Counted from the stretch's first letter, positions 16,119 through 24,825 are shown. The stretch: 44,545 nt of DNA from Verrucomicrobiota bacterium (GCA_016871725.1 VHCL01000010.1:1-44545), one strand, 5' to 3'. The notes: a model not told the origin generated them from the letters alone. Translations and numbers: made by a program.

Positions 16119-17567
16119 CTATCTGGCCCACAACTTGAGGCTTCGGATCGCGACCGCAACCGACGGCGGCACTTCCTTCTCCCAGTCCGGCACGCCCTTG
16201 CGGATGCGTTCGGCCAGGGTGCGGGGCTGGCAGGCCATCGCGACGGGATCGGCGCCGGTGATGGGGACGAGGAACCCGTTGTTGAGCAGATGCTGGAAAA
16301 GCCCGGCGACGGAAGGGCGCATCTGGATGTCGGAAGCCGTGACCACGGAATCCTCGGCGATGCGGTAGCTTTCCGGGAAGCAGACCTTGCAGGCGACGGG
16401 ATCGAGGATGAGGCGGCGCAGCTGGTCGCCGAGCATCGGGTAGACCATGACCCGGACGCCGTCCTTGAAGAGCCGGCCGCAGGACTCCAGCACGCCGCCT
16501 TCGAGGTGCGTGTAGTGCTCGGGATTGAAGAGGTCCACGAGGTTGTTCATGCCGGCCACGAGCGTGATGCCGCCCGTGGTGTGGAGGCGGAAGTAAGCGG
16601 GCAGGCGATACCAGCCGCGGTGCCGGGTGACCAGCAGGGGGTGCTGCATCGCGCCGACGAGGCGGATGCGGTCGATCAGCTCGGCCTCGGGGTGAGGGTC
16701 GGAACCGATGCACATCTCGAAAAGCGCGAGGACGTCCTTGCCGCCGTCCGGCAGCGCGCGGAGCGCGCAGGCGAGCATGTCCTCGTTGACGAGGGAGACC
16801 GGCCGGAACGTGCCGCGCGCGACGAGCACGGAACGTTTGTAGAAATACTCGCTGGGGACCTGCGGGTCGCCCTCGGGGCCGAAGAGCACGGCGTCCGTCA
16901 GGCCGAGCCGCACCAGGCGTAGGGCCGCGGCGCGATTGTCGAACGCGCCGAACGCGGGGCCGCTGAAGTGCGCGAACTCGATCTCGACGCGGCCGGAACC
17001 GACCTCGTCGACGAGGGCGGTGAGGAAGCTGTCGACGCTGTCGCGGGTGTTGAGGGCGGCGTGGATCAGGTTGACGCCCACGGCGCCGAGGGCGTCCTGC
17101 TGCCGGCCCGCGTCCTTGTCCCAGAGGCGAAGATGGAGGATGACCTCGCTGGGCTCGGCGCCCGGCTGGTCCTGGAAGCGGATGCCGATCCAGGAATGCC
17201 CCTGCCCTTTCCCGTCATGGGGCGTGGTCGCGACGGTGTCGGCGAAGGCGAAGAAGCGGGTGACCGAGCCGCGTTCGGCCTTCAGCCGGTCGACCAGGAG
17301 CCCGTATTCGTGGTCGAGCATCTGCTCGAGACGCTGGCGGGAGACGTAACGCTGCGGGTGGCCGTAGATGGCGTCGCTGATCCGCATGTCGTAGGCCGAG
17401 ATGCTCTTCGCGACGGTCCCGGAGGCCCCGCCGGCCTTGAAGAAGTGGCGGACGACCTCCTGGCCGGCGCCGATCTCGGCGAAGGCGCCGTAGGCGGAAC
17501 GGTCCAGGTTGATGGCCAGGGCCTTGCGGGAGGTGGCGGCTCCGGCCGATGACGTAGGCTCAGACAT
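16119..17567 (-). CDS. Uncharacterised conserved protein with FAEIGAGQEVVRHFF motif
   Basis: 482 residues, soluble, no signal peptide. The N-terminal stretch ALAINLDRSAYGAFAEIGAG, then QEVVRHFFKAGGASGTVAKS and SAYDMRISDAIYG is highly patterned; I recall similar N-termini in predicted proteins of diverse bacteria, annotated inconsistently and without a function I can defend. Later blocks include FFAFADTVATTPHDGKGQGH, FSGPAFGAFDNRAAALRLVR, NNLVDLFNPEHYTHLEGGVL and VYPMLGDQLRRL. No Walker, Rossmann or metal motif is obvious. It is followed after 6 bases by the polytopic membrane protein and is divergent from sppA. Confidence 0.85.
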   Translation of the reverse strand: MSEPTSSAGAATSRKALAINLDRSAYGAFAEIGAGQEVVRHFFKAGGASGTVAKSISAYDMRISDAIYGHPQRYVSRQRLEQMLDHEYGLLVDRLKAERGSVTRFFAFADTVATTPHDGKGQGHSWIGIRFQDQPGAEPSEVILHLRLWDKDAGRQQDALGAVGVNLIHAALNTRDSVDSFLTALVDEVGSGRVEIEFAHFSGPAFGAFDNRAAALRLVRLGLTDAVLFGPEGDPQVPSEYFYKRSVLVARGTFRPVSLVNEDMLACALRALPDGGKDVLALFEMCIGSDPHPEAELIDRIRLVGAMQHPLLVTRHRGWYRLPAYFRLHTTGGITLVAGMNNLVDLFNPEHYTHLEGGVLESCGRLFKDGVRVMVYPMLGDQLRRLILDPVACKVCFPESYRIAEDSVVTASDIQMRPSVAGLFQHLLNNGFLVPITGADPVAMACQPRTLAERIRKGVPDWEKEVPPSVAVAIRSLKLWAR

Positions 17568-17688
17568 GACCCCAGATTAAGTCCGCCCGCCGAGCGGCAT
17601 CGAGAGGAAACCGCGGGCTAAAAAATCCGCTTTGGATTGGCGAAAACAAGACAGGGAAGCATCATTTCGGCATCACCCGTCCCTCGCC

Positions 17689-19491
17689 ATGAAAGATTTC
17701 CTCAAGTCGGTCCTCGCCTCCGCCCTCGGCACGGTCCTCGCCTTGTTCGTCGGCGTCTTCCTGCTGATCGTGCTGCTCGTCGGCATGGCCGGCTCGGCCG
17801 GCGACGGCCAGGCCTCGGCGCACGTGGCCGTGAAGCCGAAGAGCATGCTCGTCATCGGGGGCGGACTGACGATCGAGGACACCCCGGAGCACGGCGCGCC
17901 GGGCCTGGACGCGCTGCTCTTCGGCCCGGCCGGTCCGCGGCTCGACCTCCTGCGCGCCCTCGAGGCGATCGACCTCGCGGCCAAGGACAAGCAGATCGCG
18001 GGCGTCCTCCTCAGCGGAGAGCTCGCCGCCGGACTGACGCAGAAAGCCGAGCTCCGCCGGGCGCTCACGGCTTTCAAGAAGAGCGGCAAGCCGGTCATCG
18101 CCTGGGTCGAGAACGCGTCGCAAGGCGAGTACTACCTGGCGAGCGTCGCGGACAAAGTCTACGCGCACGTCAGCGGCGAGGTCGAGTTCAAGGGACTCGC
18201 CTCGTACAACATGTACTTCGGGGACACCCTCCGCCTCGCCGGCCTCGGCGTGCAAGTCACCAAGGTCGGGAAATACAAATCCGCCGTGGAACCTTACCTC
18301 GGAAGCACGATGAGCGCCGAGGCCAAGGAGCAGGCCGAAGTCCTGATGAACGGCCTCTGGAAGCGCCTGCTCGCGGACGTGGCCCGTTCGCGCGGCCTCA
18401 CGACCGAACGCCTGACCAAGGTCGTCGAAAGCGGCGGCATCTTCGCGGCGCGTAAGGCCGTCGAACTCAAGCTCGTCGACGCCGTCCTGCATCGCGACGA
18501 ACTCGTCAGCCGGGTCCGCGAAGCGGGCGCGGGCGCCGACGACGCGGGCACCTCTTTCCGCCGCGTCGGCCTGCACCGTTACGCCCACAAGGTCGCCCTG
18601 CCCTCCCGGGGCGGCAAGATCGCCATCGTCTACGCCGAAGGCGAGATCGTCGACGGCTGGGGCGGGGCCGGCGAGATCGGCGGCGACCGGCTCGCCCACG
18701 ACCTGCGCTCGATCCGCGGTGACGACGATTTCAAAGCCGTAGTGCTCCGCGTCAACAGCCCCGGCGGCTCGGCGTTCGCCAGCGACGTCGTCGCGCGCGA
18801 AGTCTCCCTGCTCAAGAAGAAGGGCGTGCCCGTGGTGGTCTCCATGGGCGACGTCGCCGCGAGCGGCGGCTACTACATCGCCGCGCCGGCCAGCCTGATC
18901 ATGGCGGACCCTTCGACCATCACCGGTTCGATCGGCGTGTTCGGCCTGTTCCTCAACTACGAAGACCTCGCCAAGAAGGTGCAGCTCGGCACCGACGGCG
19001 TGAAGACCGCGCGCTTCGCCGACCTGCTCTCCGATCATCGGCGCGCGACCCCGGAAGAACTCGCGGTCATCCAGTCATCCGTCGACGGCGTCTACGAAGA
19101 CTTCCTCGCCATCGTGGCCGCCGGCCGCGGACTCAAGCGAGACGGCGTGCACGAGATCGCCCAAGGGCGCGTCTGGCTGGGCGAAGACGCCCGCGGCCTG
19201 AAACTCGTCGATCAGTTGGGCGGCCTGCGCGATGCCCTCAAGGAGGCCAGGCGTCTGGCCAAACTCGATGATGCCGCCTGGGTCCAGGTGCCGGCCCTCC
19301 ACTCCGGTCGGGAGACCTTCCTGCAGCAGCTGCTCTCGGATGACGACGACCAGGCCCCCCTCTTCGCCAAGGTCTCCGGCGATCCCGCCAAGGATTTCCT
19401 GCGAGCCAACGCCCGTTGGCTGCGCGCGATCCGCGCCCTCAACGACCCGCGGGGCGTCTACCTGACCTGCCCCTTAGTCGCCCCGCGCTGA
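17689..19491 (+). CDS. sppA: Signal peptide peptidase SppA, 67K type
   Basis: 600 residues, tandem-domain form. One N-terminal membrane anchor (about 12-33) is followed by two SppA/crotonase-fold halves. The catalytic Lys is Lys197 in YKSAVEP in the first half, and the nucleophile is Ser392 in GDVAASGGYY in the second, matching the Ser/Lys dyad of E. coli SppA (Ser409/Lys209). VNSPGGSAFASDVV and STITGSIGVFG are also typical. It cleaves remnant signal peptides in the membrane, facing the periplasm. Met at 17689 (MKDFLKSVLA) is chosen because the preceding open frame is polar and would bury the anchor. It converges with the M48 protease gene, with 6 bases between the stops. Confidence 0.96.
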   Translation: MKDFLKSVLASALGTVLALFVGVFLLIVLLVGMAGSAGDGQASAHVAVKPKSMLVIGGGLTIEDTPEHGAPGLDALLFGPAGPRLDLLRALEAIDLAAKDKQIAGVLLSGELAAGLTQKAELRRALTAFKKSGKPVIAWVENASQGEYYLASVADKVYAHVSGEVEFKGLASYNMYFGDTLRLAGLGVQVTKVGKYKSAVEPYLGSTMSAEAKEQAEVLMNGLWKRLLADVARSRGLTTERLTKVVESGGIFAARKAVELKLVDAVLHRDELVSRVREAGAGADDAGTSFRRVGLHRYAHKVALPSRGGKIAIVYAEGEIVDGWGGAGEIGGDRLAHDLRSIRGDDDFKAVVLRVNSPGGSAFASDVVAREVSLLKKKGVPVVVSMGDVAASGGYYIAAPASLIMADPSTITGSIGVFGLFLNYEDLAKKVQLGTDGVKTARFADLLSDHRRATPEELAVIQSSVDGVYEDFLAIVAAGRGLKRDGVHEIAQGRVWLGEDARGLKLVDQLGGLRDALKEARRLAKLDDAAWVQVPALHSGRETFLQQLLSDDDDQAPLFAKVSGDPAKDFLRANARWLRAIRALNDPRGVYLTCPLVAPR

Positions 19492-19497
19492 GCGCGC

Positions 19498-20268
19498 TCA
19501 GGGCTTCTTCGGCATCTGCGCCTTGGCCTCCGGCATCCACTTGCGGAGCTGGGCGACGCGGGTGCTGTCGGCGGGGTGCGTCGAAAGGAACTCCGGAGGC
19601 TTGCCGCCTCCCGCCTTGGCGAAGCGCGTCCAGAAAGCCGGGGCCGCCTCGGGGTCGTAGCCGGCGCGGGCCATGAAGACGAGGCCGAGCCGGTCGGACT
19701 CGGACTCATGGCTGCGGCTGAACGGCAGCAGGATGCCGTACTGGGCGCCGAGGCCGACCGCGGCCATCCAGGTGCCGCGGGTCTTGGCGGAGGAATCGCG
19801 GGTGGCCTCGTCGGCGACGGCGGCGGCGATGGCGACTCCCATGGCCTGGGAGACGCGCTCGGAGCCGTGCCGGCAGATGACGTGCGCGACCTCGTGGCCC
19901 ATGATCACGGCGAGGTCGTCGTCCGTCGGGGCGAAGGCGAACATGCCGGCGTGGAAGCCGATCTTGCCCCCGGGCATCGCGAAGGCGTTGGGTGACTTGT
20001 CGTCGATGACGGCGAACTCCCAGCGGGAAGCGGGCGGCAGGACGCCGGCCTTGTCGTCACGGCGCGCGGCCGCGACGATCTTGAGGCCGATCTCGCGGAG
20101 CTTGGGCAGCCGCGGGTCGGCCGGCAGCTTCTTCATCTTCGCGAACTCGGCGGCCGAGAGGGAGGCCACCTCGCTTTCGTCGACGAGGATGAACTGCGAG
20201 CGCCCGGTCACCGGGACTTGCTGGCAACCGACGATGGCGAGGGACGCGAGGAGCAGGAACAGGCGCAT
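19498..20268 (-). CDS. M48-family metallopeptidase lipoprotein
   Basis: 256 residues. Lipoprotein signal with lipobox IVGC (Cys15), then the family opening VPVTGRSQFILVDESEV. The zinc site is HEVAH in VIMGHEVAHVICRHGSERVS, with the third ligand Glu in SHESESDRLGL and the substrate motif LSTHPADSTRVAQL near the end. This matches LoiP/YggG-like periplasmic Zn proteases that act in outer-membrane quality control. It begins 15 bases after the wzc stop and may be the last gene of the export unit. Confidence 0.94.
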   Translation of the reverse strand: MRLFLLLASLAIVGCQQVPVTGRSQFILVDESEVASLSAAEFAKMKKLPADPRLPKLREIGLKIVAAARRDDKAGVLPPASRWEFAVIDDKSPNAFAMPGGKIGFHAGMFAFAPTDDDLAVIMGHEVAHVICRHGSERVSQAMGVAIAAAVADEATRDSSAKTRGTWMAAVGLGAQYGILLPFSRSHESESDRLGLVFMARAGYDPEAAPAFWTRFAKAGGGKPPEFLSTHPADSTRVAQLRKWMPEAKAQMPKKP

Positions 20269-20283
20269 GGGGGGCGGGGGAAG

Positions 20284-22554
20284 TCAGGGAGTCGGCGGGG
20301 CCGGCGCGGACGGTTCGTCGACGTAGTACTTACGGTATGAGGAATCGTACGTGTCCGTGTAGGCCGAGGCCATGCGCAGGGACATCGCGTTGAGGACCAC
20401 CCCGAGCAAAGGAGCCTGGGCGTCGCGCAGGCGCCCGAGGCAGGCCACGGCGTTACGCAGGTTGACCGTGTTGTAGCGGACGACGTAGAGCACGCCGTCG
20501 ACCTTCGGCAGGAGGTGCAGGGAGTCGGAGACGGCGCCGATGGGCGGCGAATCGATGAACACGCGGTCGTAGCGGCCGCGCAGCCCCTCGATCATCTCGA
20601 GGAACCTGGGGTGATTGATGACCTGGGTCGGATTCTTGCAGCTGAGGCCGACGGGCAGCACGTCCAGGCCGGGCGTCACGTCGCGGACGATCGCGTCGTC
20701 CAGCGACACCTCGCCGTTGAACCAGCGGCTCAGGCCGGCGTCGCCGGTGAAGCCCAGCGACGGACCGACGTTCGGCAGGCGCAGGTCGGCGTCGATGACG
20801 AGCACGCGCTCGGAATGCTGGGCGAAGATCAGCGCGAGGTTCGTGGCGACGAAGGTCTTGCCTTCGCTCGGCCGCGTCGAGGTCACGAGGAAGACGCGCG
20901 CCTTGGCGACGGCGGGGTTGACCTTGAGCGCCGAGTAGATCGAGCGGACGGCCTCGGTGGCGATCCGGTCCTTGTCCTGGCGCGCGAGCAGCGCGCGGTC
21001 CGGGCCGGCGGTCGCCACGATCCGGGGGATCGTGCCGATCAGCGGCAGGCCGAGGGAGCCCTCGACGTCCTGGGCCGACTTGATGCGGTCGTCCAAGGTG
21101 CCGAGCACGACGACGAGCACGACGCCGAAGCCGAGGCCGAGGCCGAGGCCCACGAGGGCGCTGAAGTAGTAGTTCTTGTTGATCGGCTTGTCCGACACGG
21201 AGGGCATGTCGAGGATGCGGATCGAGGTGCTGGTGCCGGAGGTCGAGGAACGCAGCTTGGCCTCCTCGTAATTGAGCTTCTGCCGGGCGAGGAACTCCTC
21301 GTTGGCGCGGATGTCCTTGTCGACGCGTTCCAGCTCGACGTTGGCCGCCTGCAGCTTGGAGATCTCCTCCTCCTTGGCGACCAGGTTGCGGAGGATGGCC
21401 TCGTGCCGGGCCTTGGCGTTCTCGAGGGCGGCGCGGCGGGACTTCACCGCCTGCGCGACGGCGTCCTTGAGCTGCCGTTCCACCTGGTTGTAGGCCTCGC
21501 GCTCGGCGACGAGCTTCGGATGCTGCTCGGTGTAGGTCTCCATCATCTGGCTGATGCGGATCTTCGAGGCGCTGAGGGCCGTCTGGGCCGCGGCGACGTC
21601 GGCGTCGGCGCGGATCTGCGGGATGTCGCCGACCGGACGGCCGGCCTGCTCGTAGCTGGCGATCACGGCGACGAGGATCTCGTTCTCGTCGATCTGCTTG
21701 CGGGTCTCCTCGCGGTCCTTGACGAGCACCGAGCGCTCGGTGGTGAGCGTGTTGGTGTCCTTCGCGATCGAGAGGAGCTTCTGGTTCTTGATGAGCTCGT
21801 TCTTCTGCTCGTAGAGCCGGCGGACCTTGTCGTCGAGGGTCTCGATCTCGATGCGGGCCTTCTCGACGAGCGGGTTGGTGACCATCAGGCGGTCGTCCTC
21901 GCTGTACTTCTGGATGGACTCGCAGAAGAGGCGGGCGACCTGCCGGGCGAGGTCGCGGTTCGGATGGGTGAAGTCGACGTTGATGACGAGGGTCTGCCGC
22001 TGGGGGGTGATCCCGCGCTGCTTGGCGAAGACCTCCTGCTCGGTCAGCGGGCCGGAGAAGATGTTGCCCGCCTGGTAAGGCTCGAGGACGAGCTTGCGCT
22101 CGGCGGTGGTCAGCCGGCGCGAGACGCCCTCGATGATGTTGGCGCTGCGCATCGCCTCGACGGCGGTGAAGAAGTCGTCGTTGGAGACGATCTTGAAATT
22201 GTCGTCGGCCGCCGACGAGCCGCCGCTGATGTTCGGGGCCAGGCGGAAGACGCGGAGCCGGCCGGTGGCGCGGTATTCGGCGGTCGTGTTGAAGGTGTTG
22301 AGCAGCGCGAGCGTGAGGAAGACGAGCGCCGAGAGGATGATCCACCAATAGCGCTCCCGGAGCATGAGCAGGTAGCCCATGACCGGGTTGGCGGAGCCGC
22401 CGCGGGTCCCGGCGCCGTAGGCGCCGTAGCCGTAGCCGTAGCCCTGCCCTTGCCCGGCGCCGTAGCCGCCGTAACCATAGGAGCCATAACCGCGGGAACC
22501 GCCGCGGGCGGGCTCAGGCGGACGGCCGGAGGAAGCGGGATCGGGCGTGGCCAT
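20284..22554 (-). CDS. Wzc-like polysaccharide co-polymerase with BY-kinase domain
   Basis: 756 residues. An unusual N-terminal tail (19-52) is rich in Tyr-Gly. First membrane helix about 69-88, then a long periplasmic Wzz-type region with coiled coil (NELIKNQKLL, KLQAANVELERVDKDIRANE), second helix about 460-485 (SALVGLGLGLGFGVVLVVVL). The cytoplasmic BY-kinase part has Walker A TRPSEGKT, Walker A' VLVIDADLRLPN and Walker B RVFIDSPPI. A C-terminal Tyr cluster (Y732, Y736, Y740, Y743, Y744) is the expected autophosphorylation site. It should control chain length and export of an exopolysaccharide together with the Wza-like protein encoded 6 bases upstream. Confidence 0.95.
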   Translation of the reverse strand: MATPDPASSGRPPEPARGGSRGYGSYGYGGYGAGQGQGYGYGYGAYGAGTRGGSANPVMGYLLMLRERYWWIILSALVFLTLALLNTFNTTAEYRATGRLRVFRLAPNISGGSSAADDNFKIVSNDDFFTAVEAMRSANIIEGVSRRLTTAERKLVLEPYQAGNIFSGPLTEQEVFAKQRGITPQRQTLVINVDFTHPNRDLARQVARLFCESIQKYSEDDRLMVTNPLVEKARIEIETLDDKVRRLYEQKNELIKNQKLLSIAKDTNTLTTERSVLVKDREETRKQIDENEILVAVIASYEQAGRPVGDIPQIRADADVAAAQTALSASKIRISQMMETYTEQHPKLVAEREAYNQVERQLKDAVAQAVKSRRAALENAKARHEAILRNLVAKEEEISKLQAANVELERVDKDIRANEEFLARQKLNYEEAKLRSSTSGTSTSIRILDMPSVSDKPINKNYYFSALVGLGLGLGFGVVLVVVLGTLDDRIKSAQDVEGSLGLPLIGTIPRIVATAGPDRALLARQDKDRIATEAVRSIYSALKVNPAVAKARVFLVTSTRPSEGKTFVATNLALIFAQHSERVLVIDADLRLPNVGPSLGFTGDAGLSRWFNGEVSLDDAIVRDVTPGLDVLPVGLSCKNPTQVINHPRFLEMIEGLRGRYDRVFIDSPPIGAVSDSLHLLPKVDGVLYVVRYNTVNLRNAVACLGRLRDAQAPLLGVVLNAMSLRMASAYTDTYDSSYRKYYVDEPSAPAPPTP

Positions 22555-22560
22555 GCGGGC

Positions 22561-23322
22561 TCAGATGCGGCTGTCGCGGACGTAGATCTGGTCTTCGTCC
22601 TCGAGGACGAAGTCCGGCTCGTCGCCGTCGTCGATGCGACGGACGTCCTTGGTGATGACCATGGGGGCGCCCGGGCGCTGGCGCTTGATCGTGACTTCCG
22701 AGCGGTTGCCGCGGGGGAGGACGCCGCCGGCCATCGCGAGGGCGCGCCCGAGCGTGAGGGTCTCTTCGGGCGGGATCGAGACGGGGCCGGGCTTGCCGAC
22801 GTAACCGGAGACGTAGACGCGGCGCTCGGCGTAGGTGACGATGGAGATGGCGACCTGGGGCTTCTTGAAATACTGCCGGAACTGGTTGGCGAGTTCGACC
22901 TGCGCCTGCGTGACGGTGAGGCCGGCGACGGGCACGAGCTTCTTCAGGAAGGGGATGTCGACGGTCCCGTCGGAGTTGATGCGGCGCTCGATCTGGGTGT
23001 CGGGTTCGTTGATCACCAGGATGCGGACGAAATCGCGCGGACGCAGGCGGTAGCTGTTCTGGCCGTCGGCCGGATCGGCCTGCACCGTCGGCGTCGCGAC
23101 GACGTACTCCGCGGGCGCGGCGGCCGGCTTCACGACGTCGGCCGCGACCGGCGAAGGGACGAAGCCGGCGGCGACGGGCTCGGCGGCCCCGGCGCCGATC
23201 GTGAGCACGTTCTCGGGCTCGAGGGCGGTGGAAGAGAAACCAGCGCCGTCGGAGGCCGCGCAAGCCGTGAGGAGCAAGGCGAGGCAGCCGACTCCGAGCA
23301 GGCGATGAAGGACGGAAGTCAT
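22561..23322 (-). CDS. Wza-like polysaccharide export lipoprotein (Poly_export / SLBB)
   Basis: 253 residues. Lipoprotein signal with lipobox LLTAC (Cys21). A variable Ala/Pro linker leads to the Poly_export domain (YRLRPRDFVRILVINEPDTQ, then INSDGTVDIPFL, VELANQFRQYFKKPQVAISI). One SLBB-type beta-grasp repeat follows (VYVSGYVGKPGPVSIPPEET, LGRALAMAGGVLPRGNRSEV). The protein should form the outer-membrane export channel partner of the downstream Wzc. It is shorter than E. coli Wza, with one SLBB repeat instead of two, as in many OPX proteins. The end EDEDQIYVRDSRI is typical. Confidence 0.93.
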   Translation of the reverse strand: MTSVLHRLLGVGCLALLLTACAASDGAGFSSTALEPENVLTIGAGAAEPVAAGFVPSPVAADVVKPAAAPAEYVVATPTVQADPADGQNSYRLRPRDFVRILVINEPDTQIERRINSDGTVDIPFLKKLVPVAGLTVTQAQVELANQFRQYFKKPQVAISIVTYAERRVYVSGYVGKPGPVSIPPEETLTLGRALAMAGGVLPRGNRSEVTIKRQRPGAPMVITKDVRRIDDGDEPDFVLEDEDQIYVRDSRI

Positions 23323-23384
23323 GAGGGCAAGGTAAGCGTGAAGCCGGGCCGGGTCAACCGGTCCCGCCGGAGACCCCGGGGGCT

Positions 23385-23411
23385 GCGGACCGGTCCCGCG
23401 GACCGGTCCGC
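23385..23411. repeat. Perfect 12-bp inverted repeat in the OMP-wza spacer
   Basis: GCGGACCGGTCC (23385-23396) and GGACCGGTCCGC (23400-23411) are perfect inverted arms around CGC. Each arm itself contains the palindrome GGACCGGTCC, and a further ACCGGTCCCG copy lies upstream near 23357. No T tract follows on either strand. It lies between the OMP stop and the wza start and may moderate transcription or stabilise the OMP mRNA end. Confidence 0.6.
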
Positions 23412-23425
23412 CCCTCCCCTGCCGC

Positions 23426-24691
23426 TCAGTAGCGGAAGGCGGCGGACACCGAGAAGCTGTTCGCGTTGAAGGTCGACGAGGCGTTGGAGGACTTGGCGTC
23501 GGTGAAGTTGTAGTTCGCCTGGAAGCTCAGGTGCGAATTGTACTTGTAGCTGGCGCCCAGGACGTAGGTCCAGGTGTCGATCGTCGTCAGGAGGGAATTG
23601 GCGGCCACCTGGACGTCGCTCTTGGACACGGAAAGATTGAAGTCCAGGTCCTCGGCGGCGGCGTAGCTGACGCCGTAGTTGTAGGAGATGTTCTCCATGC
23701 GTCCGTTGGTCGTGGCGCCGTTGATGTCCCGGCCGAGGGTCAGCGAGTGGCTGAGACGCTCGGTGAGGACGTGGCTGAGGCTGACGGAATAGGACGGGTC
23801 GGTCTGGGCCTCGGTGTTGTCGAAGTTGAAGCGGTTGAAGCCGGCGCGGATCACGCCGTTGAGCTTGCCGGACTCGGTCAGCTGGCCCTTGGCGGTGAGG
23901 CCGTAGAAGTCCTTCTCGAGCCGCTGGTGGTCGAGGGCCGGACGGGCGGTCGCGCCGGGGCCGGAGCTCAGGTAAGGAGCGGCGGAGAAATCGGTGACGT
24001 CATGCTGCAGCACGAGGCCGAAACTGAGCTTCTCGAAAGCCTGGTAGTCGAAGCTGAGCGGCATCGACTGGGTGTTCAGCTCGGTCAAGGGGTTGGTGTT
24101 GTAGGTCGAGGTGCCGCCGGAGACGAGGGTCACGGGGTCGAGGTACTGGTTGAAGCTGTTGACGTAGCCGAGGCCGACGGAGAGGCGCTCGGTCAGCTTG
24201 TAGTCCGCGCGGAAATTATGGACGTAGTTGCCCTGGCGGACCAGCGTGGCGCCGATGACGGAACCGCTGACGCCCTGGAACTGGAGGTCGTCGTTACGGG
24301 CGGTGACGCGGTAGGAGGAGTTGAGCGAGAGCTTCAGCGGACCGCCGTCGGCGTAGGTGACGCCGAGGCTGAGGGCGTCGCGGTCATCCTCGAGGCCGGC
24401 GAACTGGGCGCCGTTGAAGTGGACCAGGGAGCGGCTGGCCTTGAACTCCACGGACAAGGCGGAATCCTTGCCGTACTCGAGGGCGAGGCCGGGGGTGACG
24501 AGCCACTGCGTGGCGGACTTCTTGGTCGCGCCGGAGAAAAGGTTGTCGGTGACTTCCAAGTAGGTGGAGGCGTCGAAGAAGAGGTCGCAGTCGTTGCCGA
24601 TCTGCACGAGGGGCGAGGTCGGGACCCAGTTTGCGCCTTGGACCAAGGTCGTGACGGTGAGGGCCGAGGCAGCGATAAGGAAGCGGGACAT
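23426..24691 (-). CDS. Outer-membrane beta-barrel protein of a polysaccharide export locus
   Basis: 421 residues. Signal peptide about 1-19 (MSRFLIAASALTVTTLVQG). The rest alternates short amphipathic strands and turns (DCDLFFDASTYLEVTDNLFS, LKLSLNSSYRVTARND, LSVGLGYVNSF, HLSFQANYNFTD) and ends NSFSVSAAFRY with a terminal aromatic, the usual barrel sorting signal. Similar barrel proteins accompany EPS loci. The start at 24691 follows an internal promoter-like region and gives a clean signal peptide; the 20 residues upstream in frame do not fit. It is the first gene of the OMP-wza-wzc(-M48) series, with 103 bases to wza. Confidence 0.88.
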   Translation of the reverse strand: MSRFLIAASALTVTTLVQGANWVPTSPLVQIGNDCDLFFDASTYLEVTDNLFSGATKKSATQWLVTPGLALEYGKDSALSVEFKASRSLVHFNGAQFAGLEDDRDALSLGVTYADGGPLKLSLNSSYRVTARNDDLQFQGVSGSVIGATLVRQGNYVHNFRADYKLTERLSVGLGYVNSFNQYLDPVTLVSGGTSTYNTNPLTELNTQSMPLSFDYQAFEKLSFGLVLQHDVTDFSAAPYLSSGPGATARPALDHQRLEKDFYGLTAKGQLTESGKLNGVIRAGFNRFNFDNTEAQTDPSYSVSLSHVLTERLSHSLTLGRDINGATTNGRMENISYNYGVSYAAAEDLDFNLSVSKSDVQVAANSLLTTIDTWTYVLGASYKYNSHLSFQANYNFTDAKSSNASSTFNANSFSVSAAFRY

Positions 24692-24716
24692 GGGGGTGTT
24701 CTTGGGGGGTATCCGA

Positions 24717-24744
24717 GAGATAAGTGAAATGCGGATGGCTTCAA
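24717..24744 (-). promoter_or_regulatory. Candidate promoter for the OMP-wza-wzc group
   Basis: On the minus strand TTGAAG (24744-24739), a 16-base spacer and TATCTC (24722-24717) lie between the rpoC terminator and the OMP start at 24691. The -35 match is good and the -10 match is partial. The position, directly after a strong terminator, makes a promoter here necessary for the downstream genes. Confidence 0.4.
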
Positions 24745-24768
24745 CCCCCAAACAGCGGGAAATAGCCT

Positions 24769-24803
24769 AAAAACAAAGACCCCGCCCGATCAGGGGCGGG
24801 GTC
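24769..24803 (-). terminator. Rho-independent terminator after rpoC
   Basis: On the minus strand GACCCCGCCC (24803-24794) pairs with GGGCGGGGTC (24787-24778) around a 6-base loop. TTTGTTTTT follows at 24777-24769. It lies 22 bases after the rpoC stop codon and closes the rplKAJL-rpoBC cluster. Confidence 0.92.
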
Positions 24804-24825
24804 GTGAACGACCTCAATGCCGGCT

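Noticed and set aside
19488-19501. Perfect palindrome CTGAGCGCGCTCAG across the stop codons of sppA and the M48 gene
   Set aside because: There is no loop and no T tract on either strand, and two TGA stops facing each other in GC-rich DNA produce such symmetry easily.
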